From: Cyclospora cayetanensis
Lineage: Eukaryota > Apicomplexa > Conoidasida > Eucoccidiorida > Eimeriidae
NCBI RefSeq assembly: GCF_002999335.1
Contig: NW_020312754.1
Location: 1 to 64,000, forward strand
Length of the DNA stretch: 64,000 bases
Reading direction: 5' to 3'
A program made the translations under genes and the position numbers. Positions 32,208 to 44,695 of this stretch are shown here, piece after piece. Within the stretch, counting starts at the first letter, position 1; the number at the start of each line of letters is the position of its first letter. The notes beneath the pieces were generated by a model. The model ran no database searches. It had not been told where the DNA came from and was given only the letters and a program-made list of their open reading frames with translations.

Positions 32208-35200
32208 ATGGCAGACCTCGCTGCAGCCTCCGCCGCTGTCGGCGATGCAGCTGCATCTTGGCGAGCCTTCCTGCCGTCCAGAGAGGCAGTCGTGGAAGCT
32301 CTGCGGCAGTATCCCCCTCTGGACGCCAGACACCTCCCTTATGGCACGTCAGGTAGGAAAGAGGTCGTCGAGGATCCGCGTAGACAGCCATGCAGTAGAC
32401 GCACGCAGTCGAGGCACCCCCTAGCGGCGAGAAACCCCGCTCACAAGAGCGTCTTCCAAGGCTCTATAGAAGTAGAAATTTAGTCTGCCTCCAGCTGCGA
32501 AAAGCGGACTGCATGCGCCGAGCAGCGTCTTCCGCTTGCATGACCGCAGGAAGTTTCCTCCAGACAAGCCGCTCAAGGCAGCGTCTGCAGCAGCAGCAGC
32601 GGGCATCAACATACGCAAACATACATATGTGTGTAGATATATGTGCATAAGAGAATATAACGACTGTATCTATCTGCACCGAAAGGGCTGTCTCGGAGAG
32701 GGCCCTTCGCAAACTCCTTCTTTCGAAGCGCTCGTCTTGTGCGCCTGCAGTGCACTTGGTTGCAGGATACGCCTCGCTTACGGCCTTTCCTTCTCTCAGC
32801 ACCCTCTATTTCATGCTCTTTCCTTCTCTCTCGTCTTTTGATTGTGCCCCCTCCTTGGATGCATGCATCAGTGCCGTCCCATGCCCACATCCATGCTGGT
32901 GCAGGCGCAACACAGACGGCCTCTTCTTCTGCCGCCCCCTGTGCTGCACTGAAGGAGGAGACGTGTATCTGTCTGCCTCCGTCTGCATGCGTAGTCGATG
33001 CATGTGGGTGCCTCTTCTTTCTCACGGAGAGACTCCCGCCTCGGCTCCTAGAGGCAGCGCTCGCGAAACTGCAACACACAGCCGCCCTGTCCATACACCG
33101 CACGCCCCTGCTCATTGTGATGTCTCTTTCTGCATCCATTGCACGAAGCGACCTCCCTCTGCAGTCCTAGAGCGTTTTTTGTCTTTTGAGCGCTTCCCTG
33201 CACTTGTCTGCGTCCAGTAGCCTGCGCGCCTTGGCAGACATACTAACACCAAGGCTGCCTGTCTCGTGCTTTCTGCTCAGGCTTCCGTTCTTCCGCCGAG
33301 CGGCTTCCCGCTGCTGCACATCGCTGTGGGCTCTTTGCGGGCCTCTTTTCTCTTGCGCTTTCTCTCGCTCGCGGAGAGGCTTCTCCTCGGAGGCACTCTC
33401 CTCCCTCCGCCGGGTGCGTCGTTGGCGTCGTCGTGACAGCTAGCCACAACCCAGCTAGCGACAACGGTCTGAAGGTGACAGGACCTTCTGGAGCGCTGCT
33501 CTCGCCTTTCCTGGAGAGCCTCCTCGAGCGGCTGGTGAACGCGCACCTCGTGAGGTGCGCTCTTGAGGAGGCAAGCCAAGGAGGGAGGCGCTCAGCAGGA
33601 GAGCTTTCTGCCGATGCGGCGATCGAAGCGCATGCGGACTGCTTCTTCGCCGTTGCAGAGCAGCTCTTCGAGCACGCCAGCTGCCTCGCTGCAGACGAGG
33701 AGGCAACACTGCCTCAGGGCATGCAAGGAGAGGCATTTCCCACTTCTCCTCCTGCTGCTGCTGCGTCAGAATTTTCCGAAGAAGAGCAGGCTCAAGCTAG
33801 GTCGCGTCTGCACTCCATGGGGGCTTGCGTGCTGCAGGCGAGAGACTCTCGCGCGTCGTCTCTCGCTCTCGAAGAGGCGCTCACTGCAGGCGTGTCTCTT
33901 GTTGGCGTGCAGTCTGTGAGGCTGGGAGTGGCAGCCACTGGCCAGCTGCAGTTTCTTGTGCTGCTCTGCAACGAGGCTCTCTCGGGAGTTTCCCCCCCAC
34001 GTCTACCGGAGAAACAGCATCAAGCGCTTCGCGCTGCGCTGTATGCCCTCCGATCGTGCCAGGAGAACCGCAACCAGCAGCGGCTGCAGCACCTTGGAAA
34101 ACTGCTGCTAGACATGTATTTCCGCTACTTTGAGCAACACATGAGCGCTCTTGTCGACTTTCTACGCAGGGGCAACTTCCTGCAAGGTGAGACGCCGCCG
34201 CAGCTGCGAGTGCCCTGGGGTGTATATACATATATATATGTATATATGTATATGTATATATGTATATGCATATACATCCCAGAACCAGCCTTATTAGCAG
34301 GTGCAGAAAGGAAATATACGCAAGGATATCGTATCCAAATATGGCCTCCGCTCCCTCCCTCCCGGAGAACTGACTGAGAGCCTTTCGTCGTCTTTCTCTG
34401 CTGCCCTCTAGCAGACGTTCTTCCCCCCCCTCCCCTTCTACGCTGTCGCTCTGCTGGCTTCCAAGACAGCCTGCCCTTCACGCAGCAGCTTGCGAACCGC
34501 GAACGCTGCTCCGCGTTGCGATGCAGGCAGCGTGGCATCGTCTCCGGTGTATGTGGACTGCGGAAACGGAGCTGGCTCCCCTGCCTGCGGCGAGCTGCAG
34601 AAGCTCCTGCGGCTGCTTGGAGAGAAGCCTCTCTTCGCGCGCAACACAGGGCTCAACACGACAAGCAGCTCCGACACAACGAGCAGTGACTGCAGCGGCA
34701 GCCACCTGATCAACGAGAACTGCGGCGCAGAATTCGTCCAGAAAGGCGTGCGACTGCCTCAACGCTTCGGTAAGGGCTTCTGGTGTAAACTTCGGTATCG
34801 CCGTCGCTGCTGCTGCAGCCTCTATTTCTGCCCGCTGCTGCATGCTTTCTGCATCCACCTGCCAGCGTGTGGCGCTTCTGCCGCCGTCTCTTGTGGGCTG
34901 CTTGCACAGGCTTCCCGAAGGATGCCTCAGAGGGTGCTCCCTGCTGCGCCTTCGATGGGGATGCCGATCGCATTGTGTACTTTGCGTGGCAGCGACAGCA
35001 GACTCCTTCCGATGAATGCTCTTCTTCGGGGTTTTCTTCGTTAGAGGACTCTCCCGCTGTGGCGGCAGCAAACGACGAGGAAACGATGAGGGTGCAGCTG
35101 TTCGATGGGGACCGTATTGCCTGCCTCTTCGTGCTGCTGATTGCAAGTCTGCTGAAAGCTGCTGAGGAAAACAGAGTAGGAAACAGCCTGCACAAAACGA

Positions 35201-37529
35201 CGGCGGCTCGGGTGATAGGCGCGAGGGGCGACAGCGCGGCATACTCTGTTAAGCCTTTTCGATGTTGCGACACTAAAATAGCGCATCTTGAAAGTGGAGT
35301 AGGGTAGCCTGTGTTGCTGTCTCGTTCTGCTCTCTCTCTCTCTCTATGTCTATATATATATATATCTTTTCTCTTTCTTTGCTCTCTCCTGTGTTCTCAC
35401 TCTTTCTCGTTCTCCTTGCGAGTCGGCCTTAGGGAAATGGAGTAAACCGCGCACGCCCTCTCCGCTGTTATCGGGTGGATGCGAAAATATGCTTTCTTGT
35501 TGCATGCGTGTACAGCGTGTTCTGCGAGCTGCATCCGTGTCTCTGACGCGTCAAGAAAGACTGCGTGGCTTCTGCGTGTTCAGAGGGAGCAAGCAAACGA
35601 TGCCCCAGCAGCTGCTCTAGAGCCTCTGCGGGTAGGCGTAGTGCAGACGGCGTATGCGAACGGTGGAAGCACCAGATTCTTGGAGAATCTCAGCAAAACT
35701 GTGCAGCAGTGGGAGTACTTGAAGATCCAGGTGCGCGTTTTTTATGGGCCTGTGTAGTACCCACCCACACCACGAGCTCACTGCAACTGTGTAGATGCCT
35801 TTCTGGAGAGAGTCTGGGAGTTTTGTCTTTCGGCATGATTTTCTTTGAAGAGACACCAGGACGCGCAGAGCGTGTGTTTCTCATCAGATAGAATTGCGCT
35901 GCGTCAAGACTGGCGTCAAGAATCTGCACCGGGAAGCCTCGCAGTTTCCACTGTCGGTGTACTTTGAGGCAAACGGCCATGGGACTGTGCTGAGTCATCC
36001 AGCAGAACTTGCGGCGTGGGGTGTAAAAGTCGGAATCTATCAGGTATAGATATGTATATATATGTTGACACATCCTTGTCGCGTTTCTTACTGGAAATAA
36101 GCAAAAAACCTTGTCTCCAAATAGAAAGAGGAGCTTCGTGACTGCCCACGCGAAAGCACCCCACGGTGTGTGTGATTTTATTTTTGAGCGCGCGAGCCTC
36201 CTGCTCAAGCTACCCACGCAGCAACACCACTGTCCATACGCCTCGACGGCAGAGCTGCGTATTTTTTTCTGCATGCATGCATGCGCATGACGCGGCCTTA
36301 AAAAAAGACGCCTTGCCTCCTGCTGCCGTCTCTCAGCACGTTTTCCAACGAGCAACCCTCCTTCTCTCTGCACACGAGTACCACGCGACCCAAGACGCCG
36401 GTGTACATACAGCCCCTTCGCTGCGTGCATGCATGCATCTCTGACAGACCGAGGCCTTCCAGTTTCTACAGCACTTTGTAGCCTTATTCAATCCAGCAAC
36501 GGGAGACGCCTTGGCAGACTTGCTCGGTGTGGAGATCGCTCGAACAAGGCTCTCTCTCTCGCTCTCCCAATGGCATTTGTTGTACGACGAGTTCCCCTCA
36601 ATTACCGCTAAGGTATCCCAGCACACGACGTTTCCTTTTTTGCGATCTTCTCGCAACTTCTGTAGTGTCTCTCAGTCCTCCGTCTCTCAACCTCCTCGGC
36701 ACATACACTAAGCTTCGGACTGCTTTTCTCCTGCCCGCCTTCGCCCCCTTCCCAAGCGATGCCTTGCGCTGTCGCCTCGTACTACCCTGCGCATCCTTCT
36801 TAATTGTTTCGTGCCACAGCCATATGTGTATATATATTCTTTAGTAGAATGCCAAAATATCAGTACATGCCTGTATATATATATATGAATGTGAACATAT
36901 ATATATATACATATCTGGACTTGGAGTATAGTGACGCGTTTATGGATATGCTTGTTCCTGTATTACTTTATTCTGCATTTATGCAGGTGGTGCTGCCACG
37001 GAGCTTTCTTTCTACGCTCAAGCCCCACGAAGGACACGAGATGTGGCTTCTGGAACCAGAGGCTCTCCAGGTGCGTTGTTGTTTTGTTCGTGTTGCTGGT
37101 GCGGAGGCTACGGTACTGCTGCTTTCTTTTGCTGCCAAGCCGCTGCTGAACCCCGACAGCAGCCTCCCCCCGAGGAAAGAGGAAGAATTCATGTCCTAAT
37201 TGCCAGCCAAAAAGCGGCAAAAGACGCCGTTGCGCTACTTCAAGGAGTTAGCCCGTTCTGCGGAGCAGCTGGCCGCTGCTGCTGCGCTTTGCATGCGGCC
37301 TTGTTGCGGGCAGTTTCTTGTGTCTGTACAGGCAGCGCTGTGGGATCTTGCCAACTCTACAGGGCCCTTCTGCAGGGTGTTTGTGAGGCCGTCCGGTACA
37401 GAAGACGTTGCGAGGATCTACGCCGAGGCTCCCCACAGGAGAGAGGCGCAAAAGCTCGCCGATGCTGCCGCGCAAATCGTCCTACAGTTTGCGCAGTCAG
37501 AGGTAGCAGACAGGGGAGTGCAAGTCTAG
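32208..37529 (+). CDS. PGM3: Phosphoacetylglucosamine mutase, 9 exons
   Basis: Exons 32208-32352, 33281-34186, 34470-34769, 34910-35211, 35584-35730, 35888-36043, 36448-36612, 36987-37070 and 37332-37529 give 800 residues. The enzyme converts GlcNAc-6-phosphate to GlcNAc-1-phosphate on the way to UDP-GlcNAc, needed for GPI anchors and N-glycans. Visible family motifs in order are LPYGTSGFR, the active-site serine loop VVVTASHNPASDNG, VYVDCGNGAG, NENCGAEFVQKG, the metal-binding CCAFDGDADRIVY, VGVVQTAYANGGSTR, VKTGVKNLH, VYFEANGHGTVL and the phosphate-binding RVFVRPSGTEDVARIYAEA. Animal enzymes have about 540 residues. The extra length lies mainly in exon 2, in a Glu/Ala/Ser-rich insert after the active-site loop, and in a Ser/Glu insert in exon 4. 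The catalytic residues appear intact. The start is the ATG just before the family's first helix. Confidence 0.93.
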
Positions 37530-38253
37530 GCACGTCAAAGAAGCCTCATGCATGCAGTTAGCCTGGATCGGTGCAAAGCAGCGAGAGTCCCGAGAGCTTC
37601 CAGAGGGGCCTCGCTGCCGGAGATACGCAAACGAGCAAACACGCATGCATGCATAGATGTAGGCATACGCACACGCATATAAATACACGCGCCAACATGC
37701 AAACACACAAGAGTAAGAGAGGGAGGACGGACTCTCGCATGCGGGGAACGGGAGAAGACGGAACTGGGGGTTATACGGGTGGGCTGGTGGCGGTCTTAGA
37801 GGGGGCTGTAGCGTCGAAGCCTTTCTTATAGGGCCTCTAAATCTTCTGCTTTGCCTAATTATGTGTTTGGGGGGTTTTGTAAAAGTTCCTTCTGCGGCAC
37901 CGCGCCACTAAAGCGCAGCTGGGCTTCGTCTACTATCGCCACAGCCACTACTCTGGCGATGGTCACTCCTCTTGCGCAGCTGTTCGTACGAGCAGAGCCT
38001 CTAGCTCGAGTACTTTGGCTAGCTGCATAGCTACCGTCTCCCCAAGGACGCCTTCCTTCCTACACTTTAGGCGTCCACATAACAATGCTCAGAAGCAGTG
38101 GGAAAGCCAGGGGGGAACGCAATCTGCGCACTGCATAGCGGTCCCCCCATGCGCCATGGGTCTAGGCAGCACATGCAGAGGTGGAGGCGCAGCGGCTGCA
38201 CTAACAGCCGCTGCTGCATAAGCAGCAGCGGCAGGATGCCCTCCTACGCTTCG
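37530..38253. other. Spacer between convergent genes
   Basis: No supported exon. It must carry the 3' ends of the mutase gene (+) and the PPR-like gene (-). Confidence 0.45.
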
Positions 38254-41200
38254 TTATGGAAACTTCCTACTTGCATCTCTGCGAACCCCCTTACCCCCTT
38301 TATTAGTGCCCAACCGCAGGTGACCCCGAGAAAACGTGAGGCCTGAGGCACTCCACACGCCCTCCTTAAGAAGGGGTGGCTGCGCTGCCTCTGGTGGTGT
38401 CTCTGCTGCTAGTGGTGCTGCGCATGACTCGATTGGCGTTTTTCGTGGCGTATCGTCGGGAGACGCGGCTTGGGGTGAGGAGGACACCGCCGCTGCACGC
38501 TGAGGAGGCACTTTTCGCGACGTCGCAGCAGGTGTAGCACCAGCTGCCGATACACCTGCGAGGTGTCTCGGCACCCCGGGAACGTTGAAATACCGCTCCC
38601 AGCAGTCGTCGCCGCTGGAATTCGGGGTGCAGTGCGCCGCTAAATTCATGTTTTCCTCGTCTTCAGCAATCAGTGCCATCAGCGAGGTACGACTGCTTCT
38701 GCCGCTGCAGCCAGAGAGTGCCATGAACTCCCCCTCAGATCGGCGTGCTGCAGGCGCAACGCCGAGCCGCAAAAAAACATGCAAGTACGCGACATGCAAG
38801 CTAAAACTGGATTTTTTTGCCACCTCTCCCCCAAATTACCCTATGGATAAAACACGCCGTATAATTCAGCAGTTCCACTTCGTGACTGCCATAAAAAACG
38901 CCCCCATGCCACCGCAGCACACCCTCCACGAGCCATCAATCCGCAGCACACCCTCCACGAGCCATCAATCCGCAGCACACCCTCCCCCTTTCTCGAGAAG
39001 CCCTGTAGAGTGTATGTACGCACAGCAGCGGAGGAACACACACACAGATATATATATATATATGGGAAGACGGAGAGAAGCGGTTGCACGCACAGGGAAC
39101 AACGTACACTTCAATTCACAGGGAGCAAAGAGGGTCTTATCCGAGAGAGAAGCGGCGACATAGGCTGCTGTCGCAGCTACCGCCACAGGCTGTGCAGCGG
39201 CGGCAGGCTCAGCAGCAGCAGCGGCAGTTGCTAGGCTCTCTGCCTCCAGGTGCTGCTGCTGTTGCTCCTCTAGCAAGACGGCTTTCGCGGCAGCGGGCAG
39301 CAAAGGGTCAACTGTGGCTCCCACCCAAAGCGCTCTGAGGTCTTGCAAGGATAAGAGCGAGCTGCTGGGCAGCTCCTGCATGCAACCGGCAGCCATGACA
39401 GCGCAGCACACAATTGTGCAGCGCCAAAAACACCACGGACGAGAGGCACAGGCCATGAAAAAGGTTCAATTGATCTTTCTTCCCCTTCGTGCAAATCGCG
39501 CCTCTTCGATGTGCCCATACACCGGATGCTGAGTATCTGTCATTGTCTTCTGCTTGTCTCTACCGCTCTCTTCGTGTCTGGCTCGTTCTGCGTATGTCTA
39601 TATATATATACATATATATATATATACATATATATATATACATATATATAGATATATACATATATATAGATATATGTATCCATCCATATGCGTGCCTCTT
39701 TCTGTGTCTCTGTCGCTGTGAGTGTGTATGGCCGTCCCTCTTTCTCCCTCTTTCTCTCTGTCTCTCTCTTTCTCTCTCTACATATGCATATATATATATA
39801 TGTCTCTATCTCTGTGTCTGTCTGTTTCTTGCTAAAATGGCTTCCTCGAACAAGAGCTAAAGAGTCATGGACTCACACGAGCGCAGCAAGGGGAGTGAGG
39901 AGCTCTCTGTCGCAGCGGGCAGAGAGCTCCTCAGGCAGTGTCTTCCCGCGCTCGCGCCACTTACTTGCTGCAGCAGCAACTGATTGCTGCGAAGAATGTG
40001 CCTCTGCCGCCGGTTCCTACAAAGGGCAGCGGCTAGCCACGCTGTTCTCAGCAGCTTCCTTAGATTCAGCTCCCACGGCCAGACAGAAAGACGGTGGAGC
40101 TCGCTTAGAGACACCAACAGACGCTGCAAAAGTATTCCAAGCGCATCGCTCTCGCATCCCCAGCTTAGCAATCCCCCCACTCTTCGCCGCTTGCAGCCTC
40201 GTGCCAGTGGCAGCAGAAAAACTCCGCTCAAAAGCGGCAAGAAGCCACGCAAGAGAACAGGAGGCAAGCATTCGGGGGCACTTGAAAAGCTCGCAAAATA
40301 CGACGCCTTCCTGCAGAGCAGGGCAGGGGACGGTGCGAAGAGTCTTACCTGATTGAATCGGATGAGTGTAGGATGAACACCTAGAGCCTTCATCTGCCAG
40401 AGCGCTTCCCACGCCTAAGAGGGCAAAGGCACAGCGTCTCGCATTGAAAGTCTCGAAGCAGTATTCGAAGCGCATCCCGCATCGACAGAAAAACAAAAGA
40501 ATACATTCTGAGCGCCTCTAGCAGAGGGGTCCCTGTACCTCCAGGAGCCGTAGCAGATTGCGAATCGATCCTCACCTTTTCTATATGCGGCTCTCGCCGA
40601 ATCAATGGACCATACAGCTGCAGCGTCAAAGAGACTTCATCTGGCGGGAGACGACGCGAGCTGCGTAAAGCACCGCGCAGGCATCCGTATGAAGTGGCTT
40701 TTCTGCGCGGGTGCTTTCTTGGAGGCTTGGGGGAGGAAGGGGGAAAGAGACTTGGATTTGCTGTAAGGAAGAAGCGAAAAGAGGCTGCCAGACGTGGTGC
40801 TGCTCAGTCTCTATCAAAAAACAGATACGGCAAAAAATAACGGCAGCAAACGCTGTGAAGCAGGCGCACAGGTAGTCTTCTACTAGCTCCTCGAAGTGCT
40901 TTGGCTTATGAGCTCTGAGGCTTCTCCACATTTGTTTCACAAGTCTTCCCTTCAGCTGCTGCACGTCGGCGTCATGCTGCAGCAGCGGCTGCTGCTGCGC
41001 CTGCTGCTGCAATGCAGCATCTTTCGGAGCACGCTGCAATGCAGCATCTGCCTGCTGCTGGTGGCTACGGCAAGACAGTGAGCGCTGCGCTGGACTCTGC
41101 CCTTTTTTCGCACGAGAGTTGGCGGCTCCAGCCACGGCAGCAGGCTGCTGCTGCTGATGCTGCTGCTGCTGCTGCCGTTTTACTGCAAGGAGGGCTTGCT

Positions 41201-41639
41201 GTTGCTGCTGCTGCTGCAGCACAAGGGCTGCCTTCAGCTGCTCCCATGGTCGAGCGCTTGCATAGCTGCGCGGGATTCCTGCTGCGGCAGGAGGCGCAGC
41301 ACGATCCGCAGCAGCGTTTTCTGGTGTCTGGATACCCACGGCATCGACAGCGGCTGCTCGCTCTGTTGCGCCACGGCGATCGCTGTTGCTGCGGCTGTCT
41401 TTCGCCAGTTGCTGCAGCAGCTTCTGATACGGAGATCTGTGGGGAGAGGACACGCCAACGGAAGAACGGATATCCGACGCCTTCAAGTGCTGCTGCACTT
41501 TGCTGCTGCCGCCTTTGCCACAGCTGAGCCCGCGGATCTGTGCGCTGGTAGCACAAACTGCATGTGGAGCACTTTCCTTTGCAGCTGCTGCTCCCGAAGG
41601 CAGCACCCACGGGCTCACCAGACGTCGCATCATTCGCAT
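38254..41639 (-). CDS. PPR-like protein, model partly uncertain
   Basis: The - strand model is exon 1 from 41639 to about 40860, then 40576-40640, 39965-40414, 39108-39375 and 38254-38747. The last junctions fit in phase with good sites (AAAAG|GTGAGG, CAA|GTAAGT, AGT|GTACGT). The splice of exons 2 and 3 reads LTLQLYGPLIRREPHIEK then AWEALWQMKALGVHPTLIRF. This has the helix-turn-helix and xMKALGVxPTLIxFN signature of a pentatricopeptide repeat, an RNA-binding repeat usual in organelle proteins. The N-terminus is Arg/Met-rich and lacks acids (MRMMRRLVSPWVLP), suiting a mitochondrial or apicoplast presequence. Exon 1 also holds several Gln runs. The C-terminal exons are acidic and Ser/Pro-rich with no domain. 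The exon 1 donor was not found. The part from 39456 down could instead be a separate gene with its own hydrophobic N-terminus. Confidence 0.5.
38911..38981 (+). repeat. 28-29-bp tandem duplication
   Basis: The segment beginning CGCAGCACACCCTCCACGAG is present twice in tandem with a partial third copy, inside the last intron of the PPR-like gene model. Confidence 0.8.
39597..39805 (+). repeat. (TA)n and (CT)n microsatellites
   Basis: ATATAC/TATA runs at about 39597-39680 and CT-rich runs with a TATA block at about 39741-39805 lie in an intron of the PPR-like gene, or between two genes if that model is split. Confidence 0.8.
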
Positions 41640-43666
41640 TCTGCTCGAAATCCTGCAGCAGCTGCTGCAGCAGCTATTGCAGCAGCTGCTGCAGCAGCTG
41701 TAGGCAACCCGTAGAGGGGGGTAGCCGCTGCTGCTGGCTGCTGTCGTGGGAGCCCCTGATTTACGGTCTCTTTAAGAAACACAAATGAATCATAAATGCA
41801 CAAATAAATCGTGGAGGAGCATCAACTAGCCAGTATCCCCTACTGAGGGGAAGTCGAAGAGGAACCCGCCCTAGGGAGGGGGGCCCCCACCCAAGGGGCC
41901 CCCCAGCCCATGTCGGATTCCCCTGAGAAAAATACCTCCACCAGAACCCCTCTACTTGTGAATTTCTCCCCTATCCACATATCTATATTTATATATATAT
42001 CTATGTCTTTCAAAGAGGCCCCCTACCGGCGAGATCTCCCCTAACTTAGAGGCCCCTCGGTGAAACACCACTTGACTGAGCGCAGAAACCCCCAATAAAC
42101 CCCTCATTGTGGCTCCCTCAACCTGTTACTTCTAGTGTATCCCTAGCGTGAGTGTGTGCCTCGCTGGAAGGACGGGAAAGGCACGATTTCCCGCAGCACA
42201 GCACCTCCCGAAGGCTTTGCGCCTGCCACTGGCGACTTTTCCCCTCGAAGTGCCTTTTATGAACCGAAAGCGGGTGAATCGGGGGGGAAAGCCTCTCAAG
42301 GAGGCATCCCATCAATAGTCAGTCAAATTTTCTACGGAGGCTGAACACGCATTGAGACCTTCTTCGATCAGTAATCTCACGTTTGGGCGCATGCTACACC
42401 CAATCTGCGCACTAGGAACCCATCGTTTCAAAGAAAGAAACCGGGGCCTTCTCTGGTGTTCATACATACCTACACGCAGCGAGCAGTAAAGCATACCCAC
42501 GGCTTTCTTCTGCAGGGAGATTGAGCCTCAGAAAACTAAAAGAGACACTCAACACAGGGGGGTTTATGGGGTCTGTGTTAAGGCGCACTCCGCTTGGCCC
42601 CCCTGAGGCACCTCCCGTCCACACTCGTTAGGTTCCATCAAGAAGCAGTGGGGATTCCAGTGTTTGGTGCGCACGTTTTTGCACATCTTGCTGCACATTA
42701 CAACTCGCCCAAAAAGACAAGAGTCTACGCTGCCTGCACCTGGCGAAGAGGGCATAAGTGTAGCTACCCATGAATGCGCCGCGCGGCTTCAAGAGTCACC
42801 AAAAACGTCCACAACGCTCTGCCCTCTCCGTTCCCCCGCATGCCCGTATCACGTTACGTGAGGACTGCATCAAGGGCAGGAAGAAGAGATCTGCTTCGTA
42901 TTAAGGCTCTAGAAGGACTCCTCTCTCGAGCATGTAACCCTAACAAAAGCCTAGATGGCTAAAAGGGTGCCCCTCCTTGCCCACCTTCCTTCCTCCAACC
43001 TTTACCGCACGCGCACAAAACTCCCACTGTGCACCCTATAGCGAAAGCTGTAGAACGTGTCCGCTCCCCTCGACTGACTCCAACGCACTGCCCCCCCACC
43101 GTAAACACCTTCTCGATGCGCTTTTAGCCAACCTAAGCAACTGAAAAGCTCCTCTTCGCTATACGCCCCATACATATACATATATATCTATCTATCTACA
43201 CCCGGCTAACGGCCAGCTAGCTGTCAACGCGACTCCCAAGGCCAGCGCCACGACTTCAGAGGAACGGAAGAAGGGACTGCCTTGCCGCAGAGCGACATCC
43301 CCGCCACGGGAAGCCTTCCTTCCCAACCCTGTCTCTGTCATCTCAGCACCTCCCACAAACGACGCCCGCGCATGCGTGGGGTGTACACGCAGCACTCGGG
43401 CTGCGTCGTGGATACATGTGCGTACATGATATATGCATATAAAATATATGCATTCATACGTACAGGCGGCACATAGAGAGGTGAGGTCATGTGGCACAGA
43501 CCTTTTTTTTGGGAGGCCTTGGACTAGAACTAACCTACTGCTGTCGCTGCTATTTTAGAAACTTCGTCACAACAACAACACTGCAGCAGCAGCAGGCGAG
43601 CTCTCCTCTAGCGCACGTGCCTGCAGCAATTGGGCAGACACGTGCCGAGAGGTCTCTCTCTTTTGT
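41640..43666. other. Intergenic region with GC palindrome
   Basis: Two kb with only short frames. A GC palindrome of the dispersed family lies at 41877-41904. TA runs occur near 41985-42000 and 43175-43195. The region should contain the promoter of the PPR-like gene and the 3' end of the P0 gene. Confidence 0.4.
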
Positions 43667-44625
43667 TTAGTCAAACAGGGAGAATCCCATGTCTGCGTCT
43701 TCTTCCTCTTCCTCCTCTTCTTCTTTGGCGGCGGGAGCGGCAGCGGCGCCTTCGGTGGCAGTGCCAGCGGCAGGGGTGGCTGCAGCGGCGAACGCTTCGG
43801 GGTTGTCGATCATTTGCTTGATCTGCTGCATCTCGGGGAACACGAAGTCAGTATCCAGGCAGAGCGCAGCGCAGTATTTGAACCCTTCGATGATGGAGTG
43901 TGGCGCCGAGGCGGCCGTCGGCAAGGCCAGCTCGCGTGAGAACGCAGCCAGCGACGACACACCAGAACGGAAAGCGGTGAGAATTGTTTCATCCGTAATG
44001 TCGAGAACGGAGGCAGAGTATACGGATCCTGCGCAGCGCACCAGCAGCACACAGACGTCCACACGCCAGGAGGCATGAAAAGGGAGCGCTGGAGAAGCAG
44101 GCTTTTAAAAGGTATATGATGAATGAAGATCGTCAACATATTTTTTGGCATAAAGATAATCGCGAAAAAAAACGGAGGAAGCATTTCTTAACGCTTGGCA
44201 CGAAATATTTGGCAGTAAAAAGGGGGCCCACGAAAAAGTGGGCTGGGCGGAAAAAGTTACAAGACAAGAGACAGTCAGATGCCAGCGATTCAGAAGAATG
44301 GAAAAGACGTCCAGTGAGCTCTTGAAAGAAAGGAGCAAAGGGGTCACGTAGAGGGGGAAAACCCGTGCGGCAAAAGAGAGGAGAGAGACACAAAAAAGGG
44401 GTATACACAAGGCGGGATGCGTGGCTGCATGTGGGCGAGCATGCAGAAGCGTGCAGCAGCAGCAGATCAGCCGCATGAAATTTGACAACAGCACAAGAAA
44501 CGCTTAAGGTAATCAGCACAGCTGCTTTTGCCCCGTGCCCTCTCGCCCTCCTGTGTGAGCGTTGGCTTTTTGCCGGCTCCCTTCTGTACAGACACCCCGT
44601 GTATAGGGCCTCATTGCAAGAAGGC

Positions 44626-44695
<70 letters not shown>

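Noticed and set aside
40576..41639. Proteinaceous RNase P (PRORP) identity for the PPR-like gene
   Set aside because: The short YGPLIR...KAWEALWQM segment resembles PRORP repeats, but no NYN metallonuclease domain with its acidic residues is found downstream.
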